DNA from: Erinaceus europaeus
Taxonomy: Eukaryota > Chordata > Mammalia > Eulipotyphla > Erinaceidae
DNA length: 64,000 nucleotides
Assembly (NCBI RefSeq): GCF_950295315.1
Contig: NC_080179.1
Coordinates: 67,387,961-67,451,960 of the forward strand
Reading direction: 5' to 3'
This document shows, piece after piece, positions 53,140 to 64,000 of this stretch. Both the position numbers and the translations under genes were made by a program. The notes under the pieces were generated by a model that did no database searches, was not told where the DNA came from, and saw only the letters and a program-made list of their open reading frames with translations. How positions within the stretch are numbered: the stretch's first letter is position 1; the number at the start of each line of letters is the position of its first letter.

Positions 53140-54530
53140 AGATACCCTCGTCACCTACTTCCTATTTCACTTCCATCAGTCATTCTAAGGATAACCTTAT
53201 CAGATAAAGTAAGGACTACAGAAGCTGGATAAGGGCAAGAGAACAGCATACTTTAATGATGGCTCTTTTGGTCAGTACTAAGCCATCCCACCATCTGGGG
53301 TCCTAGTCAGGGAATCCTAGGATTCTTCCATAGATATGATGGGCCTAGACCTCTAACAGATCCCTCTCTCTACCATCACTAGTCATCTCCATCAGGAACA
53401 GCATCGTGGACTCTCTTGTGGGCCCTTGCCCTCCATGTGGAACAAGAATGGTGAAATGGCTGGGTCAGAAAACATTACCACTTAAGGAAGAGGAGTCCTG
53501 AAATGAGTACAGCCTGGTATGTCCCTAGCTGTGAGCACAGAAGGTGAGCTCAGACCCACAGGGATGCAGAGGCCCCTGAGCTGAATATGGGCCCCAGATC
53601 AGACCAGTAGGACTTACAGTTAATGGTATTTATATATGTTTTCCATATTTGGGAGCTACTCTATGCCCTGATCCAGCTTTTTAGTCCTATTTCCAACTCT
53701 GACACCATCTCCCCAGGCAATATCTTTAGCCCATCTACGTGCCAGCTGTCAGGCTCAGGCAAAAGTCATGGGTCACTTGGAATTTTCCTAAAATAGACTT
53801 CCTAGCTTTTTCCAAAATGGAGACCCCAAATCTCATCTGCTGTATTCTTACCTTTAGGTTCCTGATAATTAAACAAGCTGTCCTGCTTTATATATTAATG
53901 CTTTTTCAGCCACCCAGTTGCAACTTACTTCCCTGGGCAGATGACCTCACCAATGTGTCCTGGAACCCCCCCTCCACCCCCAAATCCTGCCCCAGTAAGG
54001 AAAGATAGAAACAGGCTGGGTATGTGGATCGATCAGCCAACACCCATGTCCAATGGAGAAGCAATTATAGAAGCCATACCTTCCACCTTCTGCACATCAT
54101 AATGATACTGGATCTATACTCAGAGGGATAAAGAATATGAAAGCTTCTGGGGGCTAGGCGGTACCGCAGCGGGTTAAATGCACATGGTGCAAAGCACAAG
54201 GACTGGTGAAGTGGGTCTGCAGGTGTCTGTCTTTTTCTCCCCTTCTGTGACTACCCATCTTCTCTCGATTTCACTCTGTCCTATCCTACAACGACAGCAG
54301 TACCAGCAACAACGATAAACAACAAGGGCAACAAAAGGGGGGAAATAGCCTTTAAGAACTGTGGATTCATTAGTGTAGGCACCCACCCACCCCCAGCAAT
54401 AATCCTAGAGACCAAAAAAAAAAAAAAAAAAGGAATGGGAAAGCTTCCAGTGGAGGAGATGTGGAACTCTGGTGGTGGAATTGTATCCCTCTTATTTTAC
54501 AGTCTTGTTGATCATTATTAAATCAATAAA
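53140..54530 (+). mobile_element. L1 3'UTR, plus strand, split by SINE-B
   Basis: Reverse complement of 60450-61400 in order: TACTTCCTATTTC, GGGCCCTTGCC, GAATATGGGCCCCAG, CCATATTTGGGAGCTAC, GCAGATGACCTCACC, then after the SINE TGGAACTCTGGTGGTGG and TTAAATCAATAAAG. Confidence 0.85.
54148..54430 (+). repeat. SINE-B nested in L1, head-body deletion
   Basis: GGGGGCTAGGCGGTACCGCAGCGG, GGACTGGTG joined directly to AAGTGGGTCTGCAGG (about 65 bases lost), CAA-rich region, degenerate module, poly-A. Confidence 0.88.
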
Positions 54531-54879
54531 GATGGGGGTTACCTGTACAAGTGAAAAACTGCCAAAGATTTTGTATATGCAAATATAATTTTAGTTACTA
54601 AATATCTTTTCCCTTCCAAATTTTATGGCCAGATTGTCTATACTATCTCATTACATAGTGAATACATTCTCCCAGGTATTTTACTTACAGCGCGTGCATG
54701 TGCACACGCTCACACACGCACACACACAATCAAAGCAATCATCCCAGTATTGTAAAAAACATATAATTTATATATTTTCTTCTTGTAGATTAGTTTTTTA
54801 TTAGTAGGGGTGAGTAGTTTCCAGTAGATAGAGTTGTTGGTACATGTTCTAAATTTCTACAAAAAACAGTTTCAACTTT

Positions 54880-55045
54880 AGCCTAGGTCCTTGATCCATT
54901 TGGAGTTTACTTTTGTGTGTAGTAAAATGTAGTGGTTCCGTTTCATTCTTCTGCACATTTCAACCCACTTTACCCAGTGCCATTTGTTGAAGAGACTCTC
55001 CTTTCTCTATTGAATAGTTTTGGTCCCCTCATTTAAAAAAAAAAA
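54880..55045 (-). mobile_element. L1 ORF2 fragment
   Basis: GGTCCTTGATCCATTTGGAG, CGTTTCATTCTTCTGCACATTT, CAGTGCCATTTGTTGAAGAG match 42113-42222 in order. Confidence 0.82.
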
Positions 55046-55059
55046 AAAAGATGCCCATA

Positions 55060-56105
55060 GATGAGCTGGCTAGCTTCAAACTTTATGAAAATGTTCAGTT
55101 ATAGAATGAAATTGGAAGAAATTTACAGGCTTGATTCTTCAAAAAAATTGAGTAGATTGACAGTTGATGGGGATGCTGAAATCTAGTTGAAAATTGCTTT
55201 AGATCAAAGTCTGTTTTGCCTTTTTAACTATACTATATATATTGATAATTCAGACACTAATTTATTTCACTGGAAGTTGAATAGACAATATTTGTGTATA
55301 TGTATTTAATTTCCTATCAAGCAATATGGAAATTTAGAACGCTTTCATTCTGATACTATCTTCAATGTACAAAATGCTTAGACATAATATAGTTGCATTC
55401 TGAAATTTGGATTAGCCCCTAAATGATAAATCTAGAATTCTGAATTAGTAAGATTTTTCTGTCATTGACCTTTTTACTAACATAATTTTCCATTTTATGT
55501 AGAGTTCTGTCATTACAGAGATTTTACTGACTTCACTATGTTTTGTGATACTCTCATTGATCTATAAGTAGTCTATAAACTTGGTAAGAATGTCTTCAAA
55601 TCTCAAGTATTTTGTCCTAATATAAGTCTACTCATACCTGTTATGACAATTCTGAAAATCAAGAAAGAAAAGAAAAAGGTCAACTCTTTTTTGAGGAAAT
55701 TTTAACGTGGATTTGAGATACATTGATAAAGCTGTTAGATTCTGATTTTCAATGGCAGAGCTCAAGTATCCCTACACAGACTATAGGAGCAGTGACCTAG
55801 AAGCTGGCAGAGTGTAGCAATGACCCTGTAAACCTCAAATGCTCCCATAGTACCATTTTTTTCATAGAATGATGCAGTACATGATGAACTAGTTTAATGA
55901 AATCTGCAAATTATTTATGATGTATGACCACAGTATTTGTTAGTGAACAACATGTAAACAAACGTGTAGAATCTTTGCAACAAATTTGAATTGTTTGATA
56001 TTATCTAACTTGAAATATAAGCTAGGTGACATAAAGAGAATTCACTCAGAAGCTGATGGACCTGCCTTTCAGTCCAGTTAAATTACTCTTTCAAAGTGAC
56101 GTTTA
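55060..56105. other. Unassigned AT-rich sequence
   Basis: More than 1 kb with no repeat, RNA gene or recognisable protein on either strand. Confidence 0.45.
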
Positions 56106-56111
56106 TAACTA

Positions 56112-56400
56112 CTTTTTTTTTCCTCTAGGGTAATTGCTGGGGCTCAGTGCCTGCTCCCTTTTGTTGTCCTTGTTGTTTATCGTTGTTATTGCTGCCACTG
56201 TTGTTGGACAGGACAGAGAGAAATTGAGAGAGGAGGTGAAGACAGAGAGGGGAAGAGAAATATAGACACCTGCACACTTGTTTCACCGCTTGTGAAGCCA
56301 CCTCCCTGCAGGTGGAGGCCAGCGGCTCGAACCAGGATCCTCGCTGGTCCTCGCACTTCGCACAGCGTAAGCTTAACCCTCTGTGCTACTGCCCAGCCCC
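56112..56400 (-). repeat. SINE-B, module partly deleted
   Basis: TCTAGGGTAATTGCTGGGGC, CAGTGCCTG joined directly to CTCCCTTTTGTTGTCC (the CCTGGAGGC arm is lost), usual body and head. Confidence 0.9.
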
Positions 56401-56409
56401 TGTAAATAT

Positions 56410-56760
56410 GTTTTAGGAGACACTGGCATATGTATTCTTCTTCTTCTAGCGCTTGCCCTTCTTCCATAGCTAGTCAATAGCATCAGGTTGAGCCTGATGT
56501 AAAGTTTTGAGACCTCCTTTGAATCTGGAGAGGTGGCAGTCGTTGACTATGTATTAATACTCTGTAGGAGAATATAAGGATACCTTAAATACCAATATCC
56601 AATTAATAGTTCCATGGACATATGTTTATTGTGAGTGTTCTGCATACACACTTATGACTGGGAGATGAGAAATAGTACCCAGCAGCCAACAAATATACCG
56701 TAATCCATTAAGTCAAAAGAAATTATTGGGGGGGGATAATACCATAAGTGGTCCAGACCA
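56410..56760. other. Unassigned sequence
   Basis: Nothing recognised. Confidence 0.4.
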
Positions 56761-56776
56761 GTTACAGATTTTTATT

Positions 56777-56968
56777 TATTTATTATTGGATAGAGACAGA
56801 GAGAAATTGAGAATGAGATGGAGAAGATAGAGAGGGAGAGATAACTGCAACCCTGCTTCACCACTCTTGAAGCTTCCTCCCTGCAGGTTGGGATCAGGGG
56901 CTTGAACCAGAGCAAACCCTTGTGCAATGTATTGTGTACACTTAACCAGGTGTAACTCCCTGGCCCCG
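56777..56968 (-). repeat. SINE-A with 16-bp target duplication
   Basis: TATTATTGGATAGAGACAGAG, GAACCAGAGCAAACCCTTG. GTTACAGATTTTTATT (56761) and ATTGCAGATTTTTATT (56971) flank it. Confidence 0.92.
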
Positions 56969-56986
56969 CAATTGCAGATTTTTATT

Positions 56987-57409
56987 CTATCCAGCTTTCT
57001 TTCTTGTAGTGCACTTCAGACTCAGTAGCAGCAATAATTTACTCTGTGATTCTCTTGGGCAAGATGAGAAGACCAGCTAATACATATAATGTATATTCTT
57101 TTGGAAGCTCTCCTAATGTGATTAGAGTCAAATAGTTTGGGCATTTAATAAGTGAAACTTCACTTACCTGAAAGCTTCAGTCATCTATAACTTCTTATTT
57201 TCTCATAATAAAAGGTGAATTAAATTTTTGTGTCAGGATATACAGTATAGAGATCATTCAAAACAGCTTATTTTACTGCTGTTTTCTAAGGAGGAATGTA
57301 TAGAACAAGGTGTCGACTAAGTAGAATGATTGCTTGTGCATGCTTTAAAAGAGGGATAGAGCTTATTAAGAGAAAATATTTTACTGTCTTCACAGTCATT
57401 AAACTGAAC
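56987..57409. other. Unassigned sequence
   Basis: Nothing recognised. Confidence 0.4.
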
Positions 57410-58760
57410 TTTTTTTAGTGACTTAATAGTGGTTTACAAAATTATAAGAGACTAGGGGTATAATTCCACACCTTTCCCACCACCGAGTTCTGTGCACCCA
57501 CCCCCCTCCAGTGGAAACTGCCAAAGTTCTCCTAAGTTTATAGATATGGGTTGAAAAAAAAAATATATATATATATATATATCCTGTTTTATTAATTTCT
57601 ATGGCCCTGCCTTCACTTCCTTTAATTATCTTTATTAAATTATTGGATAGAGACAGCCAGAATTTTAAGAGGGAAGGGGGCGATAGAGAGGGAGATAGAC
57701 AGAGAGACATCTGCAATACTGCATCACCACTTGCAAAGATGTCCCCCTGAAGGTGGGGACCAACGGCTCAAACCTGGGTCCTTGCGCATTGTAACATGTG
57801 CACCCAAACAGGTGTGCCACCACTCGCTCCCTTAACTTCCTTTCTAAGTTATACCTCTTCCTACTCCTAGTCTATTGCTATCCTAATATTACTTCTGGGT
57901 ATCCTTTTTCTTCTTCCTCTCAGGTAAGGGAGATAGCACCTGACTTCCTCTGTTGCTTTCCCGATTCTCAGCAATGGTATAAAAACAGAAACTTGGTCAT
58001 AAATCTTCTAGGTCTCAATGAAATTGGGGTTCAGAGCCCTTTGATCATCTTCCTCTTAACATTTCCTCCTCTGGGAGTATGGACCAGAATTCTTTTGTAG
58101 TTGCAGAAGGAAGGAGTTCTGGCTTTTGTAATTGCTTCTCTGCTGGACATGAGCATTGGCCAGTCAATCCTTACTGCCAGTTTGTCTCTTCCTTTCCCTA
58201 GTGTAGGAGGTCTCTGGAGAGGTGAGGTTCCAGGACACCTTGACTCAGTCATCTGTCTAGGGAGGTCAGATTGGAATCATAGTAGCATCTGGACCTTGGT
58301 GTCTAGGAACCCAGGACTTTAGAAATTTTTGCTTGGGTTGATAGCGAACATGGAGATAGACTAGAAATATTGTCTGGGAGGATGGTATCAGAGCAGAGAC
58401 TATAACTTGAAAGCTGGGTGAGGACAGTCATTGGCTCTCAAATTTGGAAAAAAAATTGAAAGAAATAATTAACTTTACCACATTGATCTGGCCTAGAGCT
58501 AATTTATATTCATGATTAACACAGGAGCCTGTATAACCTCCAGGTTCCTGTCCGTTTGAGCTCACAGTCCATGGCCACAGCTGGAGACATTCTAGGTTTC
58601 CCACATTGCAGGACCAGTCCTCCTTGAGTGGTAGGGTTGATGACCCAGCCTCCCTTTAGAGAGTGGGGTCCACTCTTACCTTTGCTATTAAACTGAGCTT
58701 TTCAGGTTCAGGAACGTCAGTTATTTCTACCTCTAAGTCACCAATATCTGGATGCACTCT
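57410..58760 (-). mobile_element. L1 3'UTR, older subfamily, split by SINE-A
   Basis: TTTAGTGACTTAATAGTGGTTTAC, an (AT)n run at 57562-57581, then after the SINE GTTCAGAGCCCTTTGATC, CCTCTGGGAGTATGG and on to GAGTGGGGTCCACTC. Confidence 0.82.
57622..57831 (-). repeat. SINE-A nested in L1
   Basis: AATTATTGGATAGAGACAGCC, ACTTGCAAAGATGTCCCCC, CAAACCTGGGTCCTTGCGC. TTCACTTCCTTT and TTAACTTCCTTT flank it. Confidence 0.9.
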
Positions 58761-58964
58761 AGGAATTGTAGTAAGTCTTCCATAAATCTTGAATGATTAA
58801 ATGATACAATGGCCCTTGTACATAGTTAAAATAGAAACTCTGTTTTAACTTAGTTCAAAGGATTTATCGAATTAACTTAAGCAGTGGAGCCTATCAAGAA
58901 ACTTGCACATGTGTGATGCCAGTAAGCCTCCTCAGTTTTCATTTTGTAGTTTTTTTAAACAGAT

Positions 58965-59145
58965 GGCAGTGATAGAGGGGAGAGAGAGAAAAGAGGGGGT
59001 GTGACTCCTAAACACCTCTCAACTATTCATGGGGTTCCACATGTTTAATTTTTTTTGTCCTTAGTGTTGCCCATGTTGCTCCCATGTGTGGCAGGGATCA
59101 GACCCAGGGCCTCACTCAGAAGACATGTCTCTGTCTGCCACATTT
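58965..59145 (-). repeat. Old SINE
   Basis: AGAGGGGAGAGAGAGAAAAG, CTCTCAACTATTCATGG, GGGATCAGACCCAGGGCC. Confidence 0.45.
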
Positions 59146-59929
59146 CAAACACAAGGGCATTTCATTTTTCAGCAGCTTCTAGTTACAGCTATTGATTATA
59201 AAGGATTATTATTTTGATTCTTAGAATCAATTTCTTTAAATGCAGATTTTTCATCCTAGACCCCAAAATTTTTAATTTACTAAGAAAATGATTCAGGAAT
59301 TCACATTTTATTAAGAAGCACTGTGTATTATTTATTTTCAACTATAAAGTGAATAATACTGAGAACCGCCTACACCTAGACCCTTACCCTAGTCATAATT
59401 GAACAGACACAGTCATTCTTTGCCATTTCCAGACTTTTATAAAATCTTTTACTTATTCAAAGATAATATTGGTATTTTTGCCCCAGTATCCTATAATGTA
59501 AGCTAACAGTGGGCTGATCCTCATGCAACTGATGTGCCAAGATACTCCCAGGCACAATCTAAGACTTAAGGAAGACAGGGAGATTATATTAGATCTATAT
59601 AGTTACTTTAGGATGTGATCATATGAGCATAAAACTTCGATGGTTTCTATTTTCACACTCTGCTCTTATTTATATAACTGTCATCTTCTACATTATGTAT
59701 TTCACTTGAGACTTCTCTGCATAATAGCTCCACATGTATCTTTTACATTATCACAGTGTCATTTGCCTGGAAGGAGAAGATGCTTTTTTTTTTTTTTTTT
59801 TTTACAATCAGGAAGTAAAAGACTTGAATGGGGATTTTGTAAACTCATACTTTCAGATATCTACTAACTTTCAGTTGCCTCATCTATGCATGATTTCATA
59901 GTTCAAAGGCCAAATTTTATTTTCATCTG
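59146..59929. other. Unassigned AT-rich sequence
   Basis: Contains a poly-T of about 20 at 59784-59803. No gene or repeat recognised. Confidence 0.45.
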
Positions 59930-60067
59930 ACAGAGGCAGACACAGATAAATATATAGCAGAAATTCCTCTAGTGCCATGATACTTCCATGTGGTGTGAAG
60001 ACTCAAATCTGAGCTGTTGAGTGTTGCAAGGTACATGACCTAACCAGTGAGCTATCTCACTGGCCCC
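59930..60067 (-). repeat. SINE-D, reversed
   Basis: GACAGAGGCAGACACAG, CTCAAATCTGAGCTGTTGAG, CAGTGAGCTATCTCACTGGCCCC, the reverse of the GGGGCTGGTGAGATAGC head at 19113. Confidence 0.6.
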
Positions 60068-61946
60068 TACTAAGTCAGTATCTAACACAGACCTAACCCT
60101 AAAAGTAACCACCTATGTTATAGACAGTATTTGTTTGAATAGACAGAAGAGGAAAAAAAGAAAGGAGGCTTGAAGGTTTGGCTACTTTTTTTCTTCTTTT
60201 ATTTATTTATTATTTTATAAAAAGGAAACACTGAAAAAACCATAGGATAAGAAGGGTACAACTCCACACAATTTTCATCACCAGAACTCTGTATCCCACC
60301 CCCTCCCTTGATAGCTTTCCTATTCTTTATCCCTCTGGGAGTATGGAACCAAGGTCATTGTGGGATACAGAAGGTGGAATGTCTGGCTTCTGTAATTGCT
60401 TCCCCACTGAACATGGGCATTGACAGGTCGGTCCATACTCCCAGCCTCCCATACTCTTTCTTTAGTGGGGCGGGATTCTGGGGAATTGGAGCTCCAGGAC
60501 ACATTGGTGGGGTTGTCTGTCCAGGGAAGTCTGGTTGACATCATGCTAGTATCTGGAACCTGGTGGCTGAAAAGAGAGTTAACTTATAAAGCCAAACAAA
60601 TTGTTGACTAATCATGAACCTAAGGGCTGGAAAAGTGCAGATGAAGAGTTGGGGGGTGAAGGGGTCTCCGTTTTGTAGATAGCTAGTAGGCATATTTTAG
60701 TTATATTCCAAAGGGCCTGTGGCTATACTATTTTTTTTCCCTGAGCCTAAAATCTGATATGCAGGTGGATCTTAGTTATTGTCTGGGGAGATGATGTCAT
60801 GGCTGGAAAAAGGATCAGAAAGCTGGATCTGGGAAGAGAGTAGCTCCTTAATATGGGAAAGGGGTATAAATATTGTTGACTATAAACCCCATGATTTTAT
60901 CTGATCTGGGGCCCATGTTCAGCTTAGGAGCCTTTGTGACCTCTGTATCCCCTGAGCTCACATTCTATGGTCATGAGTAGGAATGTTGCAAGAAGCCCCA
61001 ATTTCAGAACACATCTTCCTCAGGTGGAACATAGAGTATGTTGTCCATCCTTCCTTCGGAGGATGGAACATTCTCTACCATTGTTTATCCAAGTTGAGGG
61101 CAAGGTCCTATGTGGGCCCACAAAAGGGTCTATTGTTGTGTTCCTGCTAGGAATGACTGTTAACAATGGAGAGAGGGATTTATTTGAGGTCTAGGCCTAT
61201 CATGTCTGTTTGGGAATCTCAGGACTCCTTGATTAGGGCCCCAGCTGATGGGGTGGCCTGATAGTGACTAAAGAGTCGTCCTTAAAGTATGCCAGTCTCT
61301 TGCCCTTATTCAGCTTTTGCAGTCCTTGCTTTAATAAGGTTAGCTTTGGAGTGAGTGAAGGATGTGTAATAGGAAGTAGGTGAGGAGGGTATCTAAGTCT
61401 AAGTAGACCCTATTTCATTATGAACTTTATACTGACTCACTGCAGACTATTGTGCACTTTTGCTTTCAGGTATATATTTTGCTCTAATTTATGGATATAT
61501 GTGGACATATGCTTTATCTTATGGGACCTGGTCTATATCTAGGTTTTGGGACTTTGTCAGGAAGTGAACCACCTGGAATGGAATTAGAGAATCCTGTGAA
61601 AGGAAAGGTCTCACCCGAGTAATGAGGCTCAAGGGCTGACATTTGACGTCTCTGGACACAGTCTGAAGTGAAGCATGCTGAGGTGGTACTCATTGCGTTG
61701 ATTAGGTTGGGATCAGCAGATGCAATATTATTTGGTATGAATTGAGAGAAGCATGCAGGAAAGTGAGTTCCACCCTAGAGGTTCCAGGACTGGGGGAAAT
61801 ATAGGCTCTAAAGAAGAAGCTATTTTAGGGTTTAAGAAGGCAATGGATAGTTATTGCTATAATCACATTATTTGGCAATTATCCCTTTGTTAGGATTTGC
61901 TGTATCATACACAACATCACCATAATGTATGTCCATTGACATTATT

Positions 61947-62314
61947 ATTATAATTATTATCATCATTATTATTATTATTTTGCCTCTAGGGTTAGTTCTG
62001 GGGCTCGGTGCCTGCACAATGAATCCACTACTCCTGGAGGCTATTTTCCCCATTTTGTTGCCCTTGTTGTTGTGCTTGTTGTACTTGTTATTGTTGTCAT
62101 AGCTGTTGTTGTTGGATAGGACTGATAGAAATGGAGACAGGAGGGGAAGACAGAGAGGAGAAGAGAAAGACAGACACCTGCAGACATGATTCACTGCCTG
62201 CGAAGCGACCTCCTGCAAGTGGGGAGACCGGGGGCTCGAACCAGGATCCCTACTGGCGGTCCTTGAGCTTTGCGCCACATGTGCTTAACCTGCTGCGCCA
62301 CTGCCTGACTCCCC
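61947..62314 (-). repeat. SINE-B with 60-bp module, nested in L1
   Basis: ATT-rich lead-in, module 61982-62041 (GCCTCTAGG ... CCTGGAGGC), GTTGTTGTTGGATAGGACTG, head end GCCACTGCCTGACTCCC. TTGACATTATT flanks both sides. Confidence 0.93.
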
Positions 62315-62436
62315 TTTGACATTATTTGTATATAGCTGTGCCACCTGTTGCTTCTGTTCTTGGTGGTCTAAACTTCTAAGAGACTCAACATATTGAAGAC
62401 TCAGCCTATAGTCTGTGCATTATAAAGTTTGAGACA

Positions 62437-62707
62437 GGAAGCCAGGTAGCAGAGCAGAGGGTTAAATGCTCATGGTATGAGTGCAAGGACCGGCTTAAGG
62501 ATCCCGGTTTGAGCCCCAAGCTCCCCACCTGCAAGGGAGTCACTTCTCAGGTGGTGAAGCATCTCTGCAGGTATCTACCTTTCCCTCACCTCTCTGTCTT
62601 CCCCTCCTCTCTCCATTTCTCTCTGTTCTATCTTACAACAACAATAAAAACAAGAAGGGCAACAAGGGTAAAATAAATAAATATATATATAAAAGTCTTT
62701 TAAAAAC
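62437..62707 (+). repeat. SINE-B without module, nested in L1
   Basis: GGAAGCCAGGTAGCAGAGCAG head, AGAAGGGCAACAAGGGTAAAATAA tail. GTTTGAGACA repeats at 62427 and 62708. Confidence 0.93.
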
Positions 62708-62899
62708 GTTTGAGACAGTCAATTTTTCCCCTCTCATATTAATTAGTGACTTATATGACTACAAATTAATGAGTGTACATAAACACCATTCTCACCACCA
62801 TGAGACTGTGTCCCATCTCTTCCCCCCACCCCCAAGTGGAGCCGAATATCCACCCTTACCCTTAACCCAGGGCTTTTACTTTGGTGCCTTACTCCAAAT

Positions 62900-63480
62900 T
62901 CAGAGGAGGTGCTGTGTAGATTTGAAAAGAATGTGTATTCCTGTTTTGGGGGGTTAAAAACTCTGAAAATGTCTAGGTCTAGTCCACCCATCTCTTCATT
63001 TAATTCTCTTGTTTCTTTGTTGTTTCTCTGCTTTTTTGATCTGTTTAAGTGTGAGAGTGGGGTGTTGAAATCTCCCACTATTATTGTATTACTATTGATA
63101 TATTTTTGTAGTTCTTTCAGTAGGTGTTTGATGTATTTAGATGGTCCCTCATTTGGATGCATATATGTTAATAATTGTTAAATCTTCTTGGTTGATTGAT
63201 CCTCTAATCATAATGTCATGGCCTTGCCTATCTTTTATTACTTTCTTTAAAGTCTATTGTGTCAGAGATGAGAATGGCTGTTCCTGCCTTTTTCTGTGGT
63301 CCATTAGCCTGTATGATTATTTTTCATCCTTTTACTTTAAGTCTATGTTTGTCTTGTTGGGTCAGGTGGGATTCTTGCACACAGCATGTGGATGGGTTGT
63401 GTTTTCTGATCTATCCTCCCACTCTGTGCCTTTTAATTGGGTGAGTTTAAGCCACTGACATTTATTGATATTATGGATTT
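62900..63480 (-). pseudogene. L1 ORF2 endonuclease remnant
   Basis: On the minus strand I can read MHPNEGPSKYIKHLLKEL and NTIIVGDFNTPLSHLNRSKK (the APE-type endonuclease GDFN motif), then QEYTFFSNLHS. The sequence stops before the catalytic SRIDH-type end and joins 3'UTR sequence. Further right, toward 63480, the antisense of the EN N-terminus (GTGCCTTTTAATTGG) is recognisable but frameshifted. Confidence 0.85.
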
Positions 63481-64000
63481 AATGTATTGTAGTGCCATTA
63501 TTCAACAATTCTTTATTTGCTCTGATGTATTGCAAGTATTGTGGTGATATTCTTGTTTATAAGAGGTCTTTTAGAACCTCTTTCAGGGCAGGCTTGGTAA
63601 TGGTTGCCTCCTTTAACTGTTGCCAGTCTGAGAAGGTTTTGATCCCTCCATCTAGTTTGAATGAAAGTCTAGCAGGATATATTATCCTTGGTTGAAACCA
63701 TTTTTCATTGATGGCTCTATAGATATCTTGCCATTCTCTTCTGGCATTTAGAGTTTGAGTGGAGAAGCCTGCTGATAGGCTTATGGGTTTTCCCCTGTAT
63801 TTGACATTTTGTTTTTCTCTTGTAGCCTTTAGGAGCCTTTCTTTATGCTTCTTTTCATGATGTGTTTTGGTGTCTTCAGGTCTTTGTTGATTCTGTTTGG
63901 GACTCTCTGAGCCTTTTGAATCTTAATGTTGTTTCTGTTGTCTAGGTCTGGGGAGTTTTCTTCTATAATTTCCTCTAGTATGTTTACCTCCCCTTCCTCT
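63481..64000 (-). pseudogene. L1 ORF1 C-terminal part, cut by window end
   Basis: Translating the minus strand in pieces gives TKPALKEVLKD, ARREWQDIYRAINEKWFQP and GKPISLSAGFSTQTLNA. These parallel the TRPALKELLKEAL and ARREWGPIFNILKEKNFQP segments of mammalian ORF1p (the RNA-binding chaperone) as I remember it. Frames are broken by stops and indels. Confidence 0.78.

Larger units (their letters stand above)
60190..62900 (-). mobile_element. L1 3'UTR, nearly complete, with two nested SINE-Bs
   Basis: Reversed tail, CATAGGATAAGAAGGGTAC, the whole 3'UTR to GTGTACATAAACACCATTC and the C-rich TCTTCCCCCCACCCCCAAG tract. SINEs interrupt it at 61947 and 62437. Confidence 0.9.

Noticed and set aside
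62743..63162. 139-codon minus ORF as a host gene
   Set aside because: It contains the L1 endonuclease GDFN motif, and its last part is read through L1 3'UTR.

Overview
The window looks like mammalian, most likely hedgehog (Erinaceus or a close relative), intergenic or intronic DNA. The main clue is dozens of copies of tRNA-derived SINEs whose heads (GGTTCAAGCCCC-type B box, then CCACCTGCAGGGGGAAAGCTTCAC and GAAGCAGGGCTGCAGGTGTC) match what I remember of erinaceid SINEs. With them are many copies of an L1 whose ORF2 end is directly readable at 41144-42626. I see no bacterial-type genes, CRISPR arrays, rRNA or free-standing tRNA genes, and no recognisable retrovirus.

The one convincing gene is an intronless 689-codon ORF at 44164-46233 (+). 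It encodes a coiled-coil protein that I recognise as a shortened, diverged copy of TRIP11 (GMAP-210), the Golgi-tethering and ciliary-traffic golgin. It keeps the N-terminal membrane-curvature-sensing segment and blocks of the central coiled coil, and it lacks the C-terminal Arf-binding (GRAB) end. A CpG-enriched stretch just upstream carries a perfect RFX X-box palindrome (44021-44033). Downstream there is an AATAAA signal (46550). The open frame despite strong divergence suggests a functional retrogene.

Layout: 1-30 kb is SINE-rich sequence with scattered L1 3' ends, microsatellites, two MIR fragments, a MER5A-like and a hAT-like relic. 30-38 kb is similar. 38.5-50 kb is a cluster of related L1 3' ends, some of them duplicated and mosaic, surrounding the retrogene. 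50.8-64 kb holds old L1 5' parts, a plus-strand L1, and at the right edge a deleted L1 running into EN and ORF1.

Family labels used below are mine. SINE-A: ~200 bp, ends in (AATAAA)n. SINE-B: head GGGAGTCGGGCGGTAGCGCAGCGGGTTAA, CAA-rich tail, sometimes with a 60-bp hairpin module. SINE-C: GGTCTGGGAGGCGGCACAG head. SINE-D: older GAGATAGC head. SINE-E: GGGGGTAGATAGCATAATGG head. 'L1 3'UTR' is a ~1.3 kb sequence that lies next to the ORF2 C-terminus in the 39825-42650 copy and starts at a poly(A) tail (poly-T on + for minus copies). All boundaries were read by eye and may be off by about 10-20 bases.
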